DNA of 61,725 nucleotides, from the NCBI RefSeq assembly GCF_042680125.1, contig NZ_JBHTNY010000044.1. The stretch is one strand, 5' to 3'. This DNA comes from Robinsoniella peoriensis (GTDB taxonomy: Bacteria; Bacillota; Clostridia; Lachnospirales; Lachnospiraceae). The notes beneath the pieces were generated by a model. That model was not told the origin of the DNA. It did no database searches and worked only from the letters and a program-made list of their open reading frames with translations. Position 1 is the stretch's first letter; each line of letters starts with the position of its first letter. The position numbers were made by a program, and so were the translations under genes. Positions 24,345-32,467 of the stretch are shown in pieces.

Positions 24345-25440
24345 GATCATTATCTATATTATGGTATTTTTCGCCGCATTAGGCGCCCTGGACCGGATTA
24401 TCGGCAACCGGTTTGGCCTGGGGGAAAAATTTGAAGAAGGTATTATGGCGATTGGCGCCCTGGCAGTATCCATGGTGGGTATTATTGCGCTGGCACCGGT
24501 CATTGCGAATCTTTTAAAACCGGTTATCGTACCGCTGTTTGGATTTCTGGGCGCTGACCCGGCTATGTTTGCCGGATCGATTCTGGCAAATGATATGGGT
24601 GGAGCGCCACTTGCAGAAGCCTTGGCTTTAGATCCCAATGCTGGAAATTTTGGTGGTTTGATTGTAGGGGCTATGCTGGGACCTACAATTGTATTTACCA
24701 TTCCGGTTGCACTGGGAATTATTGAAGAGTCTGACCGGAAATATCTGGCGACGGGTGTTCTGGCTGGAGTCATCACCATTCCCATCGGTTCCTTCGTTGG
24801 AGGACTTGTAGCAGGGTATTCCATTGGAATGGTACTGCGCAATCTGATTCCAATTATTATCTTTGCCCTTCTGATTGCTCTGGGACTCTGGAAATTTGAA
24901 AATGCCATGGTAAAAGGATTTACTTATTTCGGTAAATTTGTTGTGGCGGTTATTACTTTGGGACTGGGTGTGGGAATCATCGAGCAGTTGACGGGAATTG
25001 TCCTGATCAAAGGTATGAATCCTTTAAGTGAAGGATTTACCGTAGTTGCAGACATCGCAATTGTGTTGGCAGGTGCGTTTCCACTGGTTTATGTAATTAC
25101 CAAAGTATTCAAAAAGCCACTGATGAAGCTTGGAAAAGTACTTGGGATGAATGACATTGCAGCAGCAGGATTAGTAGCCAGTCTGGCAAACAGTATTCCT
25201 ATGTTTGGAATGATGAAAGATATGGACAACCGGGGAAAGATATTAAATGTGGCGTTTGCCGTATCGGCAGCCTTTGTTTTCGGTGATCATCTGGGATTTA
25301 CCGCAGGATTTAATTCTACTATGATTTTTCCAATGATTATTGGAAAACTGGTAGGAGGGATTACAGCGGTAATGGTAGCTGTTTTTATTTCTAACAGGAC
25401 ATTAAAAGAGGATCATTCAGGACAGGCTTCTGCAAAGTAG
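24331..25440 (+). CDS. eutH: Ethanolamine permease EutH
   Basis: A 369-residue membrane protein with about ten hydrophobic segments. The start MGINEIIIYIMVFFAALGAL, FAGSILANDMGGAPLAEAL near 75-95 and GDHLGFTAGFN near 312 are typical of EutH. It probably carries ethanolamine into the cell. ATG 24331 follows TGGAGGT; a preceding in-frame ATG is the site itself. The gene overlaps eutN, implying coupled translation. Confidence 0.93.
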   Translation: MGINEIIIYIMVFFAALGALDRIIGNRFGLGEKFEEGIMAIGALAVSMVGIIALAPVIANLLKPVIVPLFGFLGADPAMFAGSILANDMGGAPLAEALALDPNAGNFGGLIVGAMLGPTIVFTIPVALGIIEESDRKYLATGVLAGVITIPIGSFVGGLVAGYSIGMVLRNLIPIIIFALLIALGLWKFENAMVKGFTYFGKFVVAVITLGLGVGIIEQLTGIVLIKGMNPLSEGFTVVADIAIVLAGAFPLVYVITKVFKKPLMKLGKVLGMNDIAAAGLVASLANSIPMFGMMKDMDNRGKILNVAFAVSAAFVFGDHLGFTAGFNSTMIFPMIIGKLVGGITAVMVAVFISNRTLKEDHSGQASAK

Positions 25441-25467
25441 AATGATTATAGAAGGAGAATGCCGTCA

Positions 25468-25932
25468 ATGGATATAAATAAAGAATCAATCGAGCAAATG
25501 ATTGCCCAGATTCTGGCAGAAAAATTAGGACAGATGGGGCAGCTGACAAAAGATAATCAAAAAGAGACAGCCGGTAATATAATTAAGGTTAAAGTTCCGG
25601 CGGTAAAAGTGGAACCTTCCGACCGTCTTGATACCGGGAAAGGAACAGATCAGGTCTATACACATGATCTGTTTACATTGCCGGAAAGTCCCAGACTTGG
25701 ATGCGGAATTATGGAGATGGAGAAAACTACTTTTGACTGGACATTAAATTATGATGAAATAGATTACGTAATCGAAGGTTCCCTTACGATTATTGCCAAT
25801 GGGAAAAGTGTAACAGCGGGCCCGGGTGAAATAATACTCATTCCCAAAGGCTCCAAAATTCAGTTTTCGGTGCTCCAGAGTGCCAGATTTCTATATGTGA
25901 CCTATCCGGCTGATTGGGCAGATCAGGGATGA
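25468..25932 (+). CDS. eutQ: EutQ cupin protein
   Basis: A 154-residue protein with a C-terminal cupin barrel (VIEGSLTIIANGKSV and GPGEIILIPKGSKIQF). EutQ is linked to acetate kinase activity and shell assembly in enteric systems. The N terminus NKESIEQMIAQILAEKL is another amphipathic helix with a flexible linker. ATG 25468 is preferred to 25459, which overlaps the GAAGGAG site. Confidence 0.88.
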   Translation: MDINKESIEQMIAQILAEKLGQMGQLTKDNQKETAGNIIKVKVPAVKVEPSDRLDTGKGTDQVYTHDLFTLPESPRLGCGIMEMEKTTFDWTLNYDEIDYVIEGSLTIIANGKSVTAGPGEIILIPKGSKIQFSVLQSARFLYVTYPADWADQG

Positions 25933-26013
25933 ACTTGTGGAAGTAAAGAATTTTCACATTTCTCATCCGGGCAGTGTGGTAAGCGGGATTGTGATCTACA
26001 GAGAGGTGCAGGG

Positions 26014-26622
26014 ATGAACCAGAGAGAAATATTTCTGGAAATGCAGACCCATATGATAGAAGATGAAAACCCGTCATCTTATTTAAATGAAATGTATGAA
26101 AGAGGTTTGTTTAAGGACTACCCCTTTCAAATGCTTTATGAACTCCGCAATACAGAGCAGTCGCCAATATATCATCCGGAAGGAAATGTATGGATTCATA
26201 CGATGCAGGTTATTGATGTAGCGGCAAAAGTGAGAAAGCGGAGCAGGGATCCCAGAGTTTTTATGTGGGCGGCCCTGCTTCACGATATTGGAAAACCCTC
26301 TACAACGAGAATGAAAAAGGGCAGAATCACTTCCTATAACCATGATCAGGCAGGTGAGCAGCTGGCAAGGGAATTCCTGTCCTTTTTCGATGAAGATAAT
26401 AATTTTATAGAAGCAGTATGTGGACTGGTGCGCTATCACATGCAGATTTTGTTTGTGGTGAAAGGGTTGCCCCATGCAGATCTGGAAGGAATGAAGAAAA
26501 GAACAGATCTGCAGGAAGTAGCGCTCCTTGGCCTGTGTGACCGGTTGGGAAGGGATACGCAAAATAAAGAAGAAGAAGAAAAAAACATCCGGCTTTTTAT
26601 AAAGAAATGTTTAGATGATTAA
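26014..26622 (+). CDS. HD-domain phosphohydrolase
   Basis: A 202-residue HD-family metal phosphohydrolase, with the ligand pattern H in WIHTMQVID near 67 and HDIGKP near 90. It resembles the HD domain seen at the C terminus of some tRNA nucleotidyltransferases (YHPEGNVWIHT), but no nucleotidyltransferase domain is present. It is the last gene before the terminator and follows eutQ by 81 bp. Its link to ethanolamine use is unclear. Confidence 0.8.
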   Translation: MNQREIFLEMQTHMIEDENPSSYLNEMYERGLFKDYPFQMLYELRNTEQSPIYHPEGNVWIHTMQVIDVAAKVRKRSRDPRVFMWAALLHDIGKPSTTRMKKGRITSYNHDQAGEQLAREFLSFFDEDNNFIEAVCGLVRYHMQILFVVKGLPHADLEGMKKRTDLQEVALLGLCDRLGRDTQNKEEEEKNIRLFIKKCLDD

Positions 26623-26679
26623 GGACGCTTTGTATAGGAGGGTAGTAGTACTCCCCCGTCTACAAAGTGTCCTTTTTTT
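26621..26679 (+). terminator. Terminator of the eut operon
   Basis: AAGGAC and CTTTGTA pair with TACAAAG and GTCCTT around an inner GGG/CCC helix, followed by seven T. Confidence 0.9.
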
Positions 26680-26706
26680 AAAAAAACCATTTTTTTGCTT
26701 TGTGTG

Positions 26707-26735
26707 TTGACAAATCTGATGTGCAAAGGTACAAT
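26707..26735 (+). promoter_or_regulatory. Promoter of the LacI-type gene
   Basis: TTGACA at 26707-26712 and TACAAT at 26730-26735 are exactly 17 bp apart. Downstream, 26736-26775 is a run of nested AT repeats (TTTAAATTTATTTAAA) that could be an operator. Confidence 0.8.
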
Positions 26736-26842
26736 AAATTTAAAAGAATTTAAATTTATTTAAAAATTTAAAGGACAATTGTGAAATAATGTATGTTATT
26801 TCTTTTTATTAAAATCGCATTAGTGCGTCATAGGAGGTTTTT

Positions 26843-27859
26843 ATGAGGGTGAAGGCTAAGGATATTGCAAAGGAGCTTGGGCTTTCTACAGCTACGGTTT
26901 CCCTGGCAATTAATAACCGTCCGGGGGTAAATGAAGATACCAGGAGAAGGGTATTGGATTATCTGGAAAGTAAGACAGCGGAAGATGAGTCCGCGGGTGG
27001 AAATGAAAAAATTATCCGCATGCTTGCTTTTTTGGAAGACCGGCCATATTGGGACAGTTCTGAGAATACCAGGACGTACATAACGTTCGAACAGGCATCC
27101 AGGCGGGCGAGGGAATACGGATATAAGATGGATCTGGTAAATGTAATCCGGGGAATAGATGATATTGGAGCGTTTCTGGATGAATGTATCCGGGATAATG
27201 TGGCAGGTGTCTATGTGAATGCAGCCTATATGGAAGAGGATGATTATGCCAGCTTCCTGAATTTTAAAATACCTTTTGTGGTCTGCGATCAGGATTTTAA
27301 TGATCTGCATACAGACAACATTATGCTGAATAACCATCAGGGAGTCATAATGGGATTAGATTATCTCTATAAAAACGGGCATCGTGATATCCTCTATTTC
27401 CGCAATACAAATAATTTTTATAATATGTACGAACGCCGGGAAGCTTTTAACCGGTTTATGGAGAAAAAGGGACTTCAGAGCCGGAGAAATGAAAGAATTG
27501 TGGATATCGGAGGGGGAACCCAGGAAGCTTTTGAAGGCATGCAGCGTTACATAGAAGATAAAAAACATATCCCAACGGCTATCTTTTCGGAAAATTATGA
27601 GGTTACGATCGGGATCAGTAAAGCTTTGGAAAATAACGGTTATAAAATACCCGATGATATTTCAATTGTGGGTTTTGATACGATTCCGGACACTGCCCTC
27701 ATGGATTATCAGCCTACCTGCATTTGTGCCTTGCATGACAGAAAGGCTTATGTGTCCATCGGCAGGCTGGTGGAGCGAATCCAGGGGGATGTGGAAGAAT
27801 CCGTTAAGATCTATGTGAATACAGAGCTGCTTATTGGGGACAGTGTCCGCTGTTTATAG
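26843..27859 (+). CDS. LacI-family transcriptional regulator
   Basis: A 338-residue repressor: helix-turn-helix AKDIAKELGLSTATVSLAIN at residues 5-24, then a two-lobed sensor domain with GIDDIGAFLDECIRDNVAG near 110 and SIVGFDTIPDTALMDYQPT near 273. The start follows AGGAGG. It has its own promoter and terminator-bounded unit, so its target need not be the eut operon. Confidence 0.9.
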   Translation: MRVKAKDIAKELGLSTATVSLAINNRPGVNEDTRRRVLDYLESKTAEDESAGGNEKIIRMLAFLEDRPYWDSSENTRTYITFEQASRRAREYGYKMDLVNVIRGIDDIGAFLDECIRDNVAGVYVNAAYMEEDDYASFLNFKIPFVVCDQDFNDLHTDNIMLNNHQGVIMGLDYLYKNGHRDILYFRNTNNFYNMYERREAFNRFMEKKGLQSRRNERIVDIGGGTQEAFEGMQRYIEDKKHIPTAIFSENYEVTIGISKALENNGYKIPDDISIVGFDTIPDTALMDYQPTCICALHDRKAYVSIGRLVERIQGDVEESVKIYVNTELLIGDSVRCL

Positions 27860-27885
27860 AACATAAGCAAAGTAATATATTTTTA

Positions 27886-27922
27886 TTGACACGTGATATA
27901 AAGTATAGTAGTATAAAATATA
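27886..27922 (+). promoter_or_regulatory. Promoter/operator region of the PadR gene
   Basis: TTGACA at 27886-27891 is clear, but the -10 (TATAAA at 27912-27917, spacing 20) is imperfect. The stretch AAGTATAGTAGTATAAAATATA holds repeated TATA half sites overlapping the promoter, as expected for an autoregulated PadR gene. Confidence 0.5.
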
Positions 27923-27946
27923 GCAGAGAGGTAGAGGAAAGGAAAA

Positions 27947-28504
27947 ATGGCAGCAATAGATCTAATTGTGTTAGGAATGATTAAGCAGAGACCACAAAGT
28001 GCATATGATCTGCAGAAAAGTGTGGAGTACCGCAATATTTCCAGATGGGTAAAAATCAGTACGCCATCGATATACAAGAAAGTGGTCCAGATGGAGGACA
28101 AGGGGTATATTAAAGGAAATGTAATGAAGGATGGAAAAATGCCGGAAAAATCTGTTTATATGATTACGCCGGAAGGCGATGCATATTTCGAGAAACTTAT
28201 GGAGAAGACGGCAATGCAGTCGGTAAGTATTTTCCTGGATTTTAATGCTGTTATTATGAACCTGGATTTCGCAGCGCCTGCAAAAAGAGAAGAATTGCTG
28301 GAACATATCCGGGAAGGAATCTCAGACCTGAAAGAGGTGATTGGGGAAAATTCGCAGAAGCGTACCCATATCCCAATGACAGGACAAACAATATTGGAAC
28401 AACAGTATCTGATGGCATCTTCCATGGAAGCGTGGATTTTGAAATTCATGAGTGAATACCTGGACAAAGATGCAGATGGAGAAAAAAATTTGGAAAATGA
28501 ATAA
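27947..28504 (+). CDS. PadR-family transcriptional regulator
   Basis: A 185-residue protein with an N-terminal winged helix (LIVLGMIKQRPQSAYDLQKS, then ISTPSIYKKVVQMEDKGYI) and a C-terminal helical domain (about 95-175). PadR proteins repress small detoxification or stress operons. It is cotranscribed with the DUF3795 gene after a 21-bp gap carrying AAGGAGG. Confidence 0.87.
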   Translation: MAAIDLIVLGMIKQRPQSAYDLQKSVEYRNISRWVKISTPSIYKKVVQMEDKGYIKGNVMKDGKMPEKSVYMITPEGDAYFEKLMEKTAMQSVSIFLDFNAVIMNLDFAAPAKREELLEHIREGISDLKEVIGENSQKRTHIPMTGQTILEQQYLMASSMEAWILKFMSEYLDKDADGEKNLENE

Positions 28505-28525
28505 AAATTTTAAGGAGGTATTTTT

Positions 28526-28783
28526 ATGCATGAATCAAGATGCGGCGTTTGCTGCAATTCCTGTGAAAGAAAGGACAAAGTGGCATGCAAAGGATGTTTG
28601 AATATGGAAGGACCTTTCTGGGGAGGAACCTGTGAGGTGAAGAGCTGCTGTGAGAAAAATAAATATGATCATTGCGGAGTCTGTCCGGAATTCCCATGTG
28701 AGGTATTATCTAATATGGGTAAAGAACAGGGATTCGATCCAACTATTAAGATAGAAAAATGCAGGGAGTGGAGCACTTTTTGA
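28526..28783 (+). CDS. Small cysteine-rich DUF3795 protein
   Basis: An 85-residue protein with 13 cysteines in paired motifs: CGVCCNSC, CKGC, CEVKSCC, CGVC and FPC. These probably bind zinc or an iron-sulfur cluster. Function is unknown in this family. Paired with the PadR regulator. Confidence 0.75.
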   Translation: MHESRCGVCCNSCERKDKVACKGCLNMEGPFWGGTCEVKSCCEKNKYDHCGVCPEFPCEVLSNMGKEQGFDPTIKIEKCREWSTF

Positions 28784-28997
28784 CGGCCCGCGGACATTCG
28801 CTGTGAAATCCAGATGGTTTTCGCAGCTCAGCCGCCTGGTATGGAACATGTAATTATCTCACACTCCATCTTTCAGAGATGCGGCTGCTTGAAACAGAGC
28901 CGGATTGATATGGCAGTAATGATAGGATATCCCAATGGAGCAGCTTTACGAAGATCTGGAATACCTGGATAATATTATACAAAGGAACCAAAGCCTA

Positions 28998-29026
28998 TTG
29001 ATTTTTTTATTGGCATAGCATATAAT
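28998..29026 (+). promoter_or_regulatory. Promoter of the leader transcript before the CorC/HlyC gene
   Basis: TTGATT at 28998-29003 and TATAAT at 29021-29026 have a 17-bp spacer. It would start a transcript near 29033 that includes the acidic leader ORF and its overlapping terminator. The preceding part of the gap, 28784-28997, holds an imperfect hairpin (GCAG..AGCCGC with GCGGCTGC) and no recognised gene. Confidence 0.75.
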
Positions 29027-29076
29027 ATAACATAATTACAAAATAATAACAGCAGTATTAAGAGAGGGAAGAACAA

Positions 29077-29178
29077 ATGGACGACGCCGATAGCGACGCT
29101 GACCGACCTTTATTTTATTATTTTAATCGGTTTATAAGTAAATATGAAAATAAAAATGGACATAACCTGTATTTGTGA
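29077..29178 (+). CDS. 33-residue acidic leader peptide (candidate Mg2+-sensing)
   Basis: ATG 29077 follows AGAGAGGGAAGAACAA, a good ribosome binding site, under its own promoter. The peptide begins MDDADSDADRP, with five Asp in the first nine residues, then turns aromatic and basic. Its last codons form the 5' arm of an intrinsic terminator and its TGA lies in the terminator loop. It precedes a CorC/HlyC-type transporter gene. Acidic N-terminal runs of this kind destabilise ribosomes at low Mg2+, as described for the Salmonella mgtL leader. I infer that it is a regulatory leader, not a functional protein. Confidence 0.65.
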   Translation: MDDADSDADRPLFYYFNRFISKYENKNGHNLYL

Positions 29179-29198
29179 AGTACAGGCTATGTCTTTTT
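29159..29198 (+). terminator. Attenuator overlapping the acidic leader ORF
   Basis: GACATA and CCTGTA pair with TACAGG and TATGTC, with a short loop and TTTTT after it. The leader stop codon TGA (29176-29178) is in the loop, so a ribosome finishing the leader would block the hairpin and allow transcription into the transporter gene 103 bp further on. Confidence 0.85.
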
Positions 29199-29301
29199 GT
29201 GTATTTTTATATGATTATGACAGAAAGAATGGGGCGGAAGCTGTATGATGGAAGTGAAGCTAATGAAAACAGGGAACATATCTGAAGGAGGATTTTATTA
29301 G

Positions 29302-30534
29302 ATGGATAGTAACAGTGTGTCACTTATAATTATTGTAATTTGTATTATAATGTCTGCGTATTTTTCGGCTACAGAAACAGCTTTTTCTTCTCTGAACCGT
29401 ATTCGAATCAAAAATATGGCGGAAAAAGGGAATAAAAAGGCGGCTCTGGTGTTAAAGCTGTCCCAGGATTATGACCGTTTGTTATCTACCATTTTAATTG
29501 GGAATAATATAGTAAATATAGCGTCGGCATCGCTTGCTACCGTACTTTTTGTAAAACTATTGGGAGAGGACCTGGGTGCCAGCATATCTACGATTGTTAC
29601 GACTATAGTAGTTTTGATTTTTGGTGAAGTTTCCCCAAAGAGTATAGCAAAAGAGTCACCGGAAAAATTCGCTATGTTTTCAGCCACCATATTGAATTGT
29701 TTTGTCTGGATTTTAACGCCTTTTAACTTTCTTTTCCGCCAGTGGAAGAAACTGTTGTCGAAGATGTTTAAAAATTCAGAGGACAGAACAATTACAGAAG
29801 AAGAACTGCTGACAATTGTAGACGAAGCAGAGCAGGAAGGCGGAATCGATGAGCAGGAAAGTACGCTCATACGAAGTGCCATTGAATTCACCGAAATAGA
29901 GGCTATTGATATTTTTACACCCAGAGTGGATGTGGTTGGCATACCTCTGGATGCGGCGAAAGAAGAAATCGCAGGTGTTTTTGCAAGGACAGGATATTCA
30001 AGGCTTCCGGTTTATGAAGAAGACATTGACCACATTGAAGGAATTGTGTATCAGAAGGATTTCCACAATCATATTTATCACACGGAGCAGGAATTGGCTG
30101 CCATTATCCGACCGGCGTTGTATACCACTAAAAATAAGAAAATAGGTATTCTGCTTAAGGAGCTGCAGGCGGCGAAATCCCATATTGCAGTTGTGATTGA
30201 TGAGTTTGGAGGAACGGTTGGTATTGTAACACTGGAAGATATATTGGAAGAACTGGTTGGTGAAATATGGGATGAACACGACAAGGTTGTTCATGAAATG
30301 GAGCAGACCGGACAGGACGAATACGTTGTGATTGGCTGTATGAATGTTGAAAAGCTGTTTGAAGAACTGGATATGGAACAGGAATTTGAAGTGGTATCCG
30401 TCAGTGGCTGGGTAATGGAGGAACTTGACCGAATTCCAAAAGAAGGGGACTGTTTTTCTTATAAGAATCTGGAAATTACAGTGCTGCAGATGAAGGAAAG
30501 GCGGGTTGAAAAAGTCCGGGTTAAGAAAATATAG
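29302..30534 (+). CDS. CorC/HlyC-family (DUF21-CBS) membrane protein, probable Mg2+ transporter
   Basis: A 410-residue protein with an N-terminal DUF21 membrane domain (about 1-185, ATETAFSSLNRIRIKNMAE near 22-40), a CBS pair (about 200-325, IFTPRVDVVGIP and GYSRLPVYEEDIDHIEG) and a C-terminal CorC_HlyC domain. FDEFGGTVGIVTLEDILEE-like text appears as DEFGGTVGIVTLEDILEELVG near 299-319. Relatives such as CNNM proteins and Bacillus MpfA are tied to Mg2+ efflux. The acidic leader and terminator upstream support Mg2+-linked control. Confidence 0.85.
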   Translation: MDSNSVSLIIIVICIIMSAYFSATETAFSSLNRIRIKNMAEKGNKKAALVLKLSQDYDRLLSTILIGNNIVNIASASLATVLFVKLLGEDLGASISTIVTTIVVLIFGEVSPKSIAKESPEKFAMFSATILNCFVWILTPFNFLFRQWKKLLSKMFKNSEDRTITEEELLTIVDEAEQEGGIDEQESTLIRSAIEFTEIEAIDIFTPRVDVVGIPLDAAKEEIAGVFARTGYSRLPVYEEDIDHIEGIVYQKDFHNHIYHTEQELAAIIRPALYTTKNKKIGILLKELQAAKSHIAVVIDEFGGTVGIVTLEDILEELVGEIWDEHDKVVHEMEQTGQDEYVVIGCMNVEKLFEELDMEQEFEVVSVSGWVMEELDRIPKEGDCFSYKNLEITVLQMKERRVEKVRVKKI

Positions 30535-30551
30535 AAAAAGGAGGCCTCCCT

Positions 30552-31142
30552 ATGTGTGGAAGATATTATATAGATGATGATACGGCAAGAGAAATGGAAA
30601 AAATAGTCCGTCAGGTAGATGCAAAGCTGTGGAAAGAATATAGTTCCAGAGATATTTGTCCCACAGCTGCTGCACCTGTTATCCTTGGGAGAGAGGAAGA
30701 ATTTGCTGAAGAAATATTCACCTGGGGATTTCCGGGATTCGATAAAAAAGGTGTAATTTTTAATGCCAGATCCGAGACGGCTTTGGAAAAGAGAATGTTC
30801 CGGGAAAGCATATTGGTCAGAAGATGTGTGATTCCTGCGAAACGTTTTTATGAATGGGATGCTCATAAGAATAAGTTTACGTTTCAGAGAGAGGATGGAA
30901 AAATATTGTTTCTTGCAGGATTTTATAATCTGTATGAAGGACAGGAACGTTTTGTGATTTTAACCACGGATGCGAATGAAACAATGAAACCCGTACACAG
31001 CCGGATGCCCCTGATACTGGAAAGCGAGGAGCTCAGGGACTGGATCTTTGATGAATACAGGGCAAAGGAACTTCTGCATCAGATTCCCGCACGTTTGAAA
31101 GGCAGTTCGGAATATGTTCAGCAGACCTTGGATTTCTTATAG
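30552..31142 (+). CDS. SRAP (YedK/HMCES) abasic-site protein
   Basis: A 196-residue SOS-response-associated peptidase family protein. The catalytic Cys is residue 2 (MCGRYYID), and the family motifs WGFPGFDKKGVIFNARSET near 60-78 and RRCVIPAKRFYEWD near 94-107 are present. Such proteins crosslink to abasic sites in single-stranded DNA. The Asn in NARSE and the Glu in YEW are retained. It lies 17 bp after the transporter gene and directly before the Y-family polymerase. Confidence 0.9.
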   Translation: MCGRYYIDDDTAREMEKIVRQVDAKLWKEYSSRDICPTAAAPVILGREEEFAEEIFTWGFPGFDKKGVIFNARSETALEKRMFRESILVRRCVIPAKRFYEWDAHKNKFTFQREDGKILFLAGFYNLYEGQERFVILTTDANETMKPVHSRMPLILESEELRDWIFDEYRAKELLHQIPARLKGSSEYVQQTLDFL

Positions 31143-31161
31143 ATAATCCATTATTTACCTG

Positions 31162-31216
31162 TTTACATCCTATATATGTTCTTATAAGATGAAAACAGGA
31201 GGCGAACATATGTTTG
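31162..31216 (+). promoter_or_regulatory. SOS promoter with LexA box over the dinB start
   Basis: A weak promoter (TTTACA at 31162-31167, TAAGAT at 31185-31190) precedes a perfect 14-bp palindrome CGAACATATGTTTG at 31203-31216. This matches the Gram-positive LexA box CGAAC-N4-GTTYG. The palindrome contains the polymerase start codon ATG 31210. Confidence 0.85.
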
Positions 31217-32448
31217 AAAAACTAATCTTTCACGTAGATGTAAACTGCGCATATTTGAGTTGGGAAGCCGTATACCGTCTAGAGCATTTGGGAGCTGTAC
31301 AGGATCTGCGTACAATTCCATCTGCTGTGGGCGGGGACAGTAGCAAGCGCAGGGGAATTATATTGGCGAAATCCATTCCTGCAAAGAAATACCGGATACA
31401 AACAGGAGAAACTATTTCAGAGGCCCGGGTGAAATGCCCGGAGCTGGTGTTGGTTCCTCCTGATTTTGAATTGTATGAAAAAGCATCTGCAGCGTTAATG
31501 AAAATTTTAAGGGATTTCACTCCGGTTGTGGAACAATACAGTATCGATGAAGCTTTTTTAGATATGACAGGTACTCAGGGATTTTGGAAAGATCCCATAG
31601 AAGCAGCCTGTTCCTTAAAAGACCGGGTATTCCGGGAATTAGGGTTTACCGTAAATGTTGGTATTTCTAAAAATAAAGTTTTGGCGAAGATGGCATCCGA
31701 TTTTAAAAAGCCGGATATGGTACATACGCTTTTTCCCGAAGAGATATCTGTGAAAATGTGGCCGCTGCCGGTGTCAGATTTATTTTTTGTGGGCAGGGCA
31801 ACCACGAGAAAATTAGTACAGTTAGGCATACGGACAATTGGAGAACTGGCGCATACAGATTTGCAGATTTTAAGAGACCATCTGAAAAAGCATGGGGAGG
31901 TTATCTGGGGATTTGCAAATGGAATAGATGTATCGGTAGTAGAACCGGTGCCGCCCCCGAATAAGGGTTACGGAAATTCTACAACGATACCCTTTGATGT
32001 AGTGGATGGAAAAACGGCAAAGATGGTTTTGCTGGCACTTGCGGAAACTGTGGCGGCAAGGCTTCGCCATGACGGTGTGAAAGCAGAAATAGTGGCAGTG
32101 GGCATTAAAAATTATGAACTCCACTACGAATCCCATCAGTGTATTTTGCCGGAGGCCACAGATATCACGCTGGAAATTTACCATGCGGCAGCGAGGCTGT
32201 TTGATGAATTGTGGGATGGTGTGCCGATACGGCATCTGGGTATTCATACAGGGAGGATACATGAACAGGATTACATCCGTCAAATGCAGTTGTTTGATCC
32301 AATCGATTTTGAAAAGTTGGAAAAGCTTGACGCAGCTGTAGATCATATCAGAAAAAGATACGGATTAGATGCTTTGAAACGCGCTGTATTTGTACAGACC
32401 CCCATAGACCACATGGAGGGCGGAATTGGGAGAAAGTACAAAAAATAG
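31210..32448 (+). CDS. dinB: Y-family DNA polymerase (DinB, Pol IV type)
   Basis: A 412-residue translesion polymerase. Catalytic carboxylates are in HVDVNCAYLSWE at the N terminus and QYSIDEAFLDMTG near 105; the fingers contain RRGIILAKSIPAKKYRIQT. Helix-hairpin-helix and little-finger domains follow (from about residue 180 and 240). Active-site Tyr is replaced by the common NCAYLS pattern. The start ATG 31210 follows AGGAGG and lies inside a LexA box, so damage induction is likely. Confidence 0.9.
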   Translation: MFEKLIFHVDVNCAYLSWEAVYRLEHLGAVQDLRTIPSAVGGDSSKRRGIILAKSIPAKKYRIQTGETISEARVKCPELVLVPPDFELYEKASAALMKILRDFTPVVEQYSIDEAFLDMTGTQGFWKDPIEAACSLKDRVFRELGFTVNVGISKNKVLAKMASDFKKPDMVHTLFPEEISVKMWPLPVSDLFFVGRATTRKLVQLGIRTIGELAHTDLQILRDHLKKHGEVIWGFANGIDVSVVEPVPPPNKGYGNSTTIPFDVVDGKTAKMVLLALAETVAARLRHDGVKAEIVAVGIKNYELHYESHQCILPEATDITLEIYHAAARLFDELWDGVPIRHLGIHTGRIHEQDYIRQMQLFDPIDFEKLEKLDAAVDHIRKRYGLDALKRAVFVQTPIDHMEGGIGRKYKK

Positions 32449-32467
32449 AAATTAATTACGGATGCTG

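Noticed and set aside
28935..29018. 27-codon ORF (MEQLYEDLEYLDN...) before the acidic leader
   Set aside because: No good ribosome site, and it overlaps the leader promoter; likely chance or a remnant.
29265..29285. GGGAACATATCTGAA as another LexA box before the CorC/HlyC gene
   Set aside because: The second half (CTGA) does not match GTTY, so the palindrome is broken.
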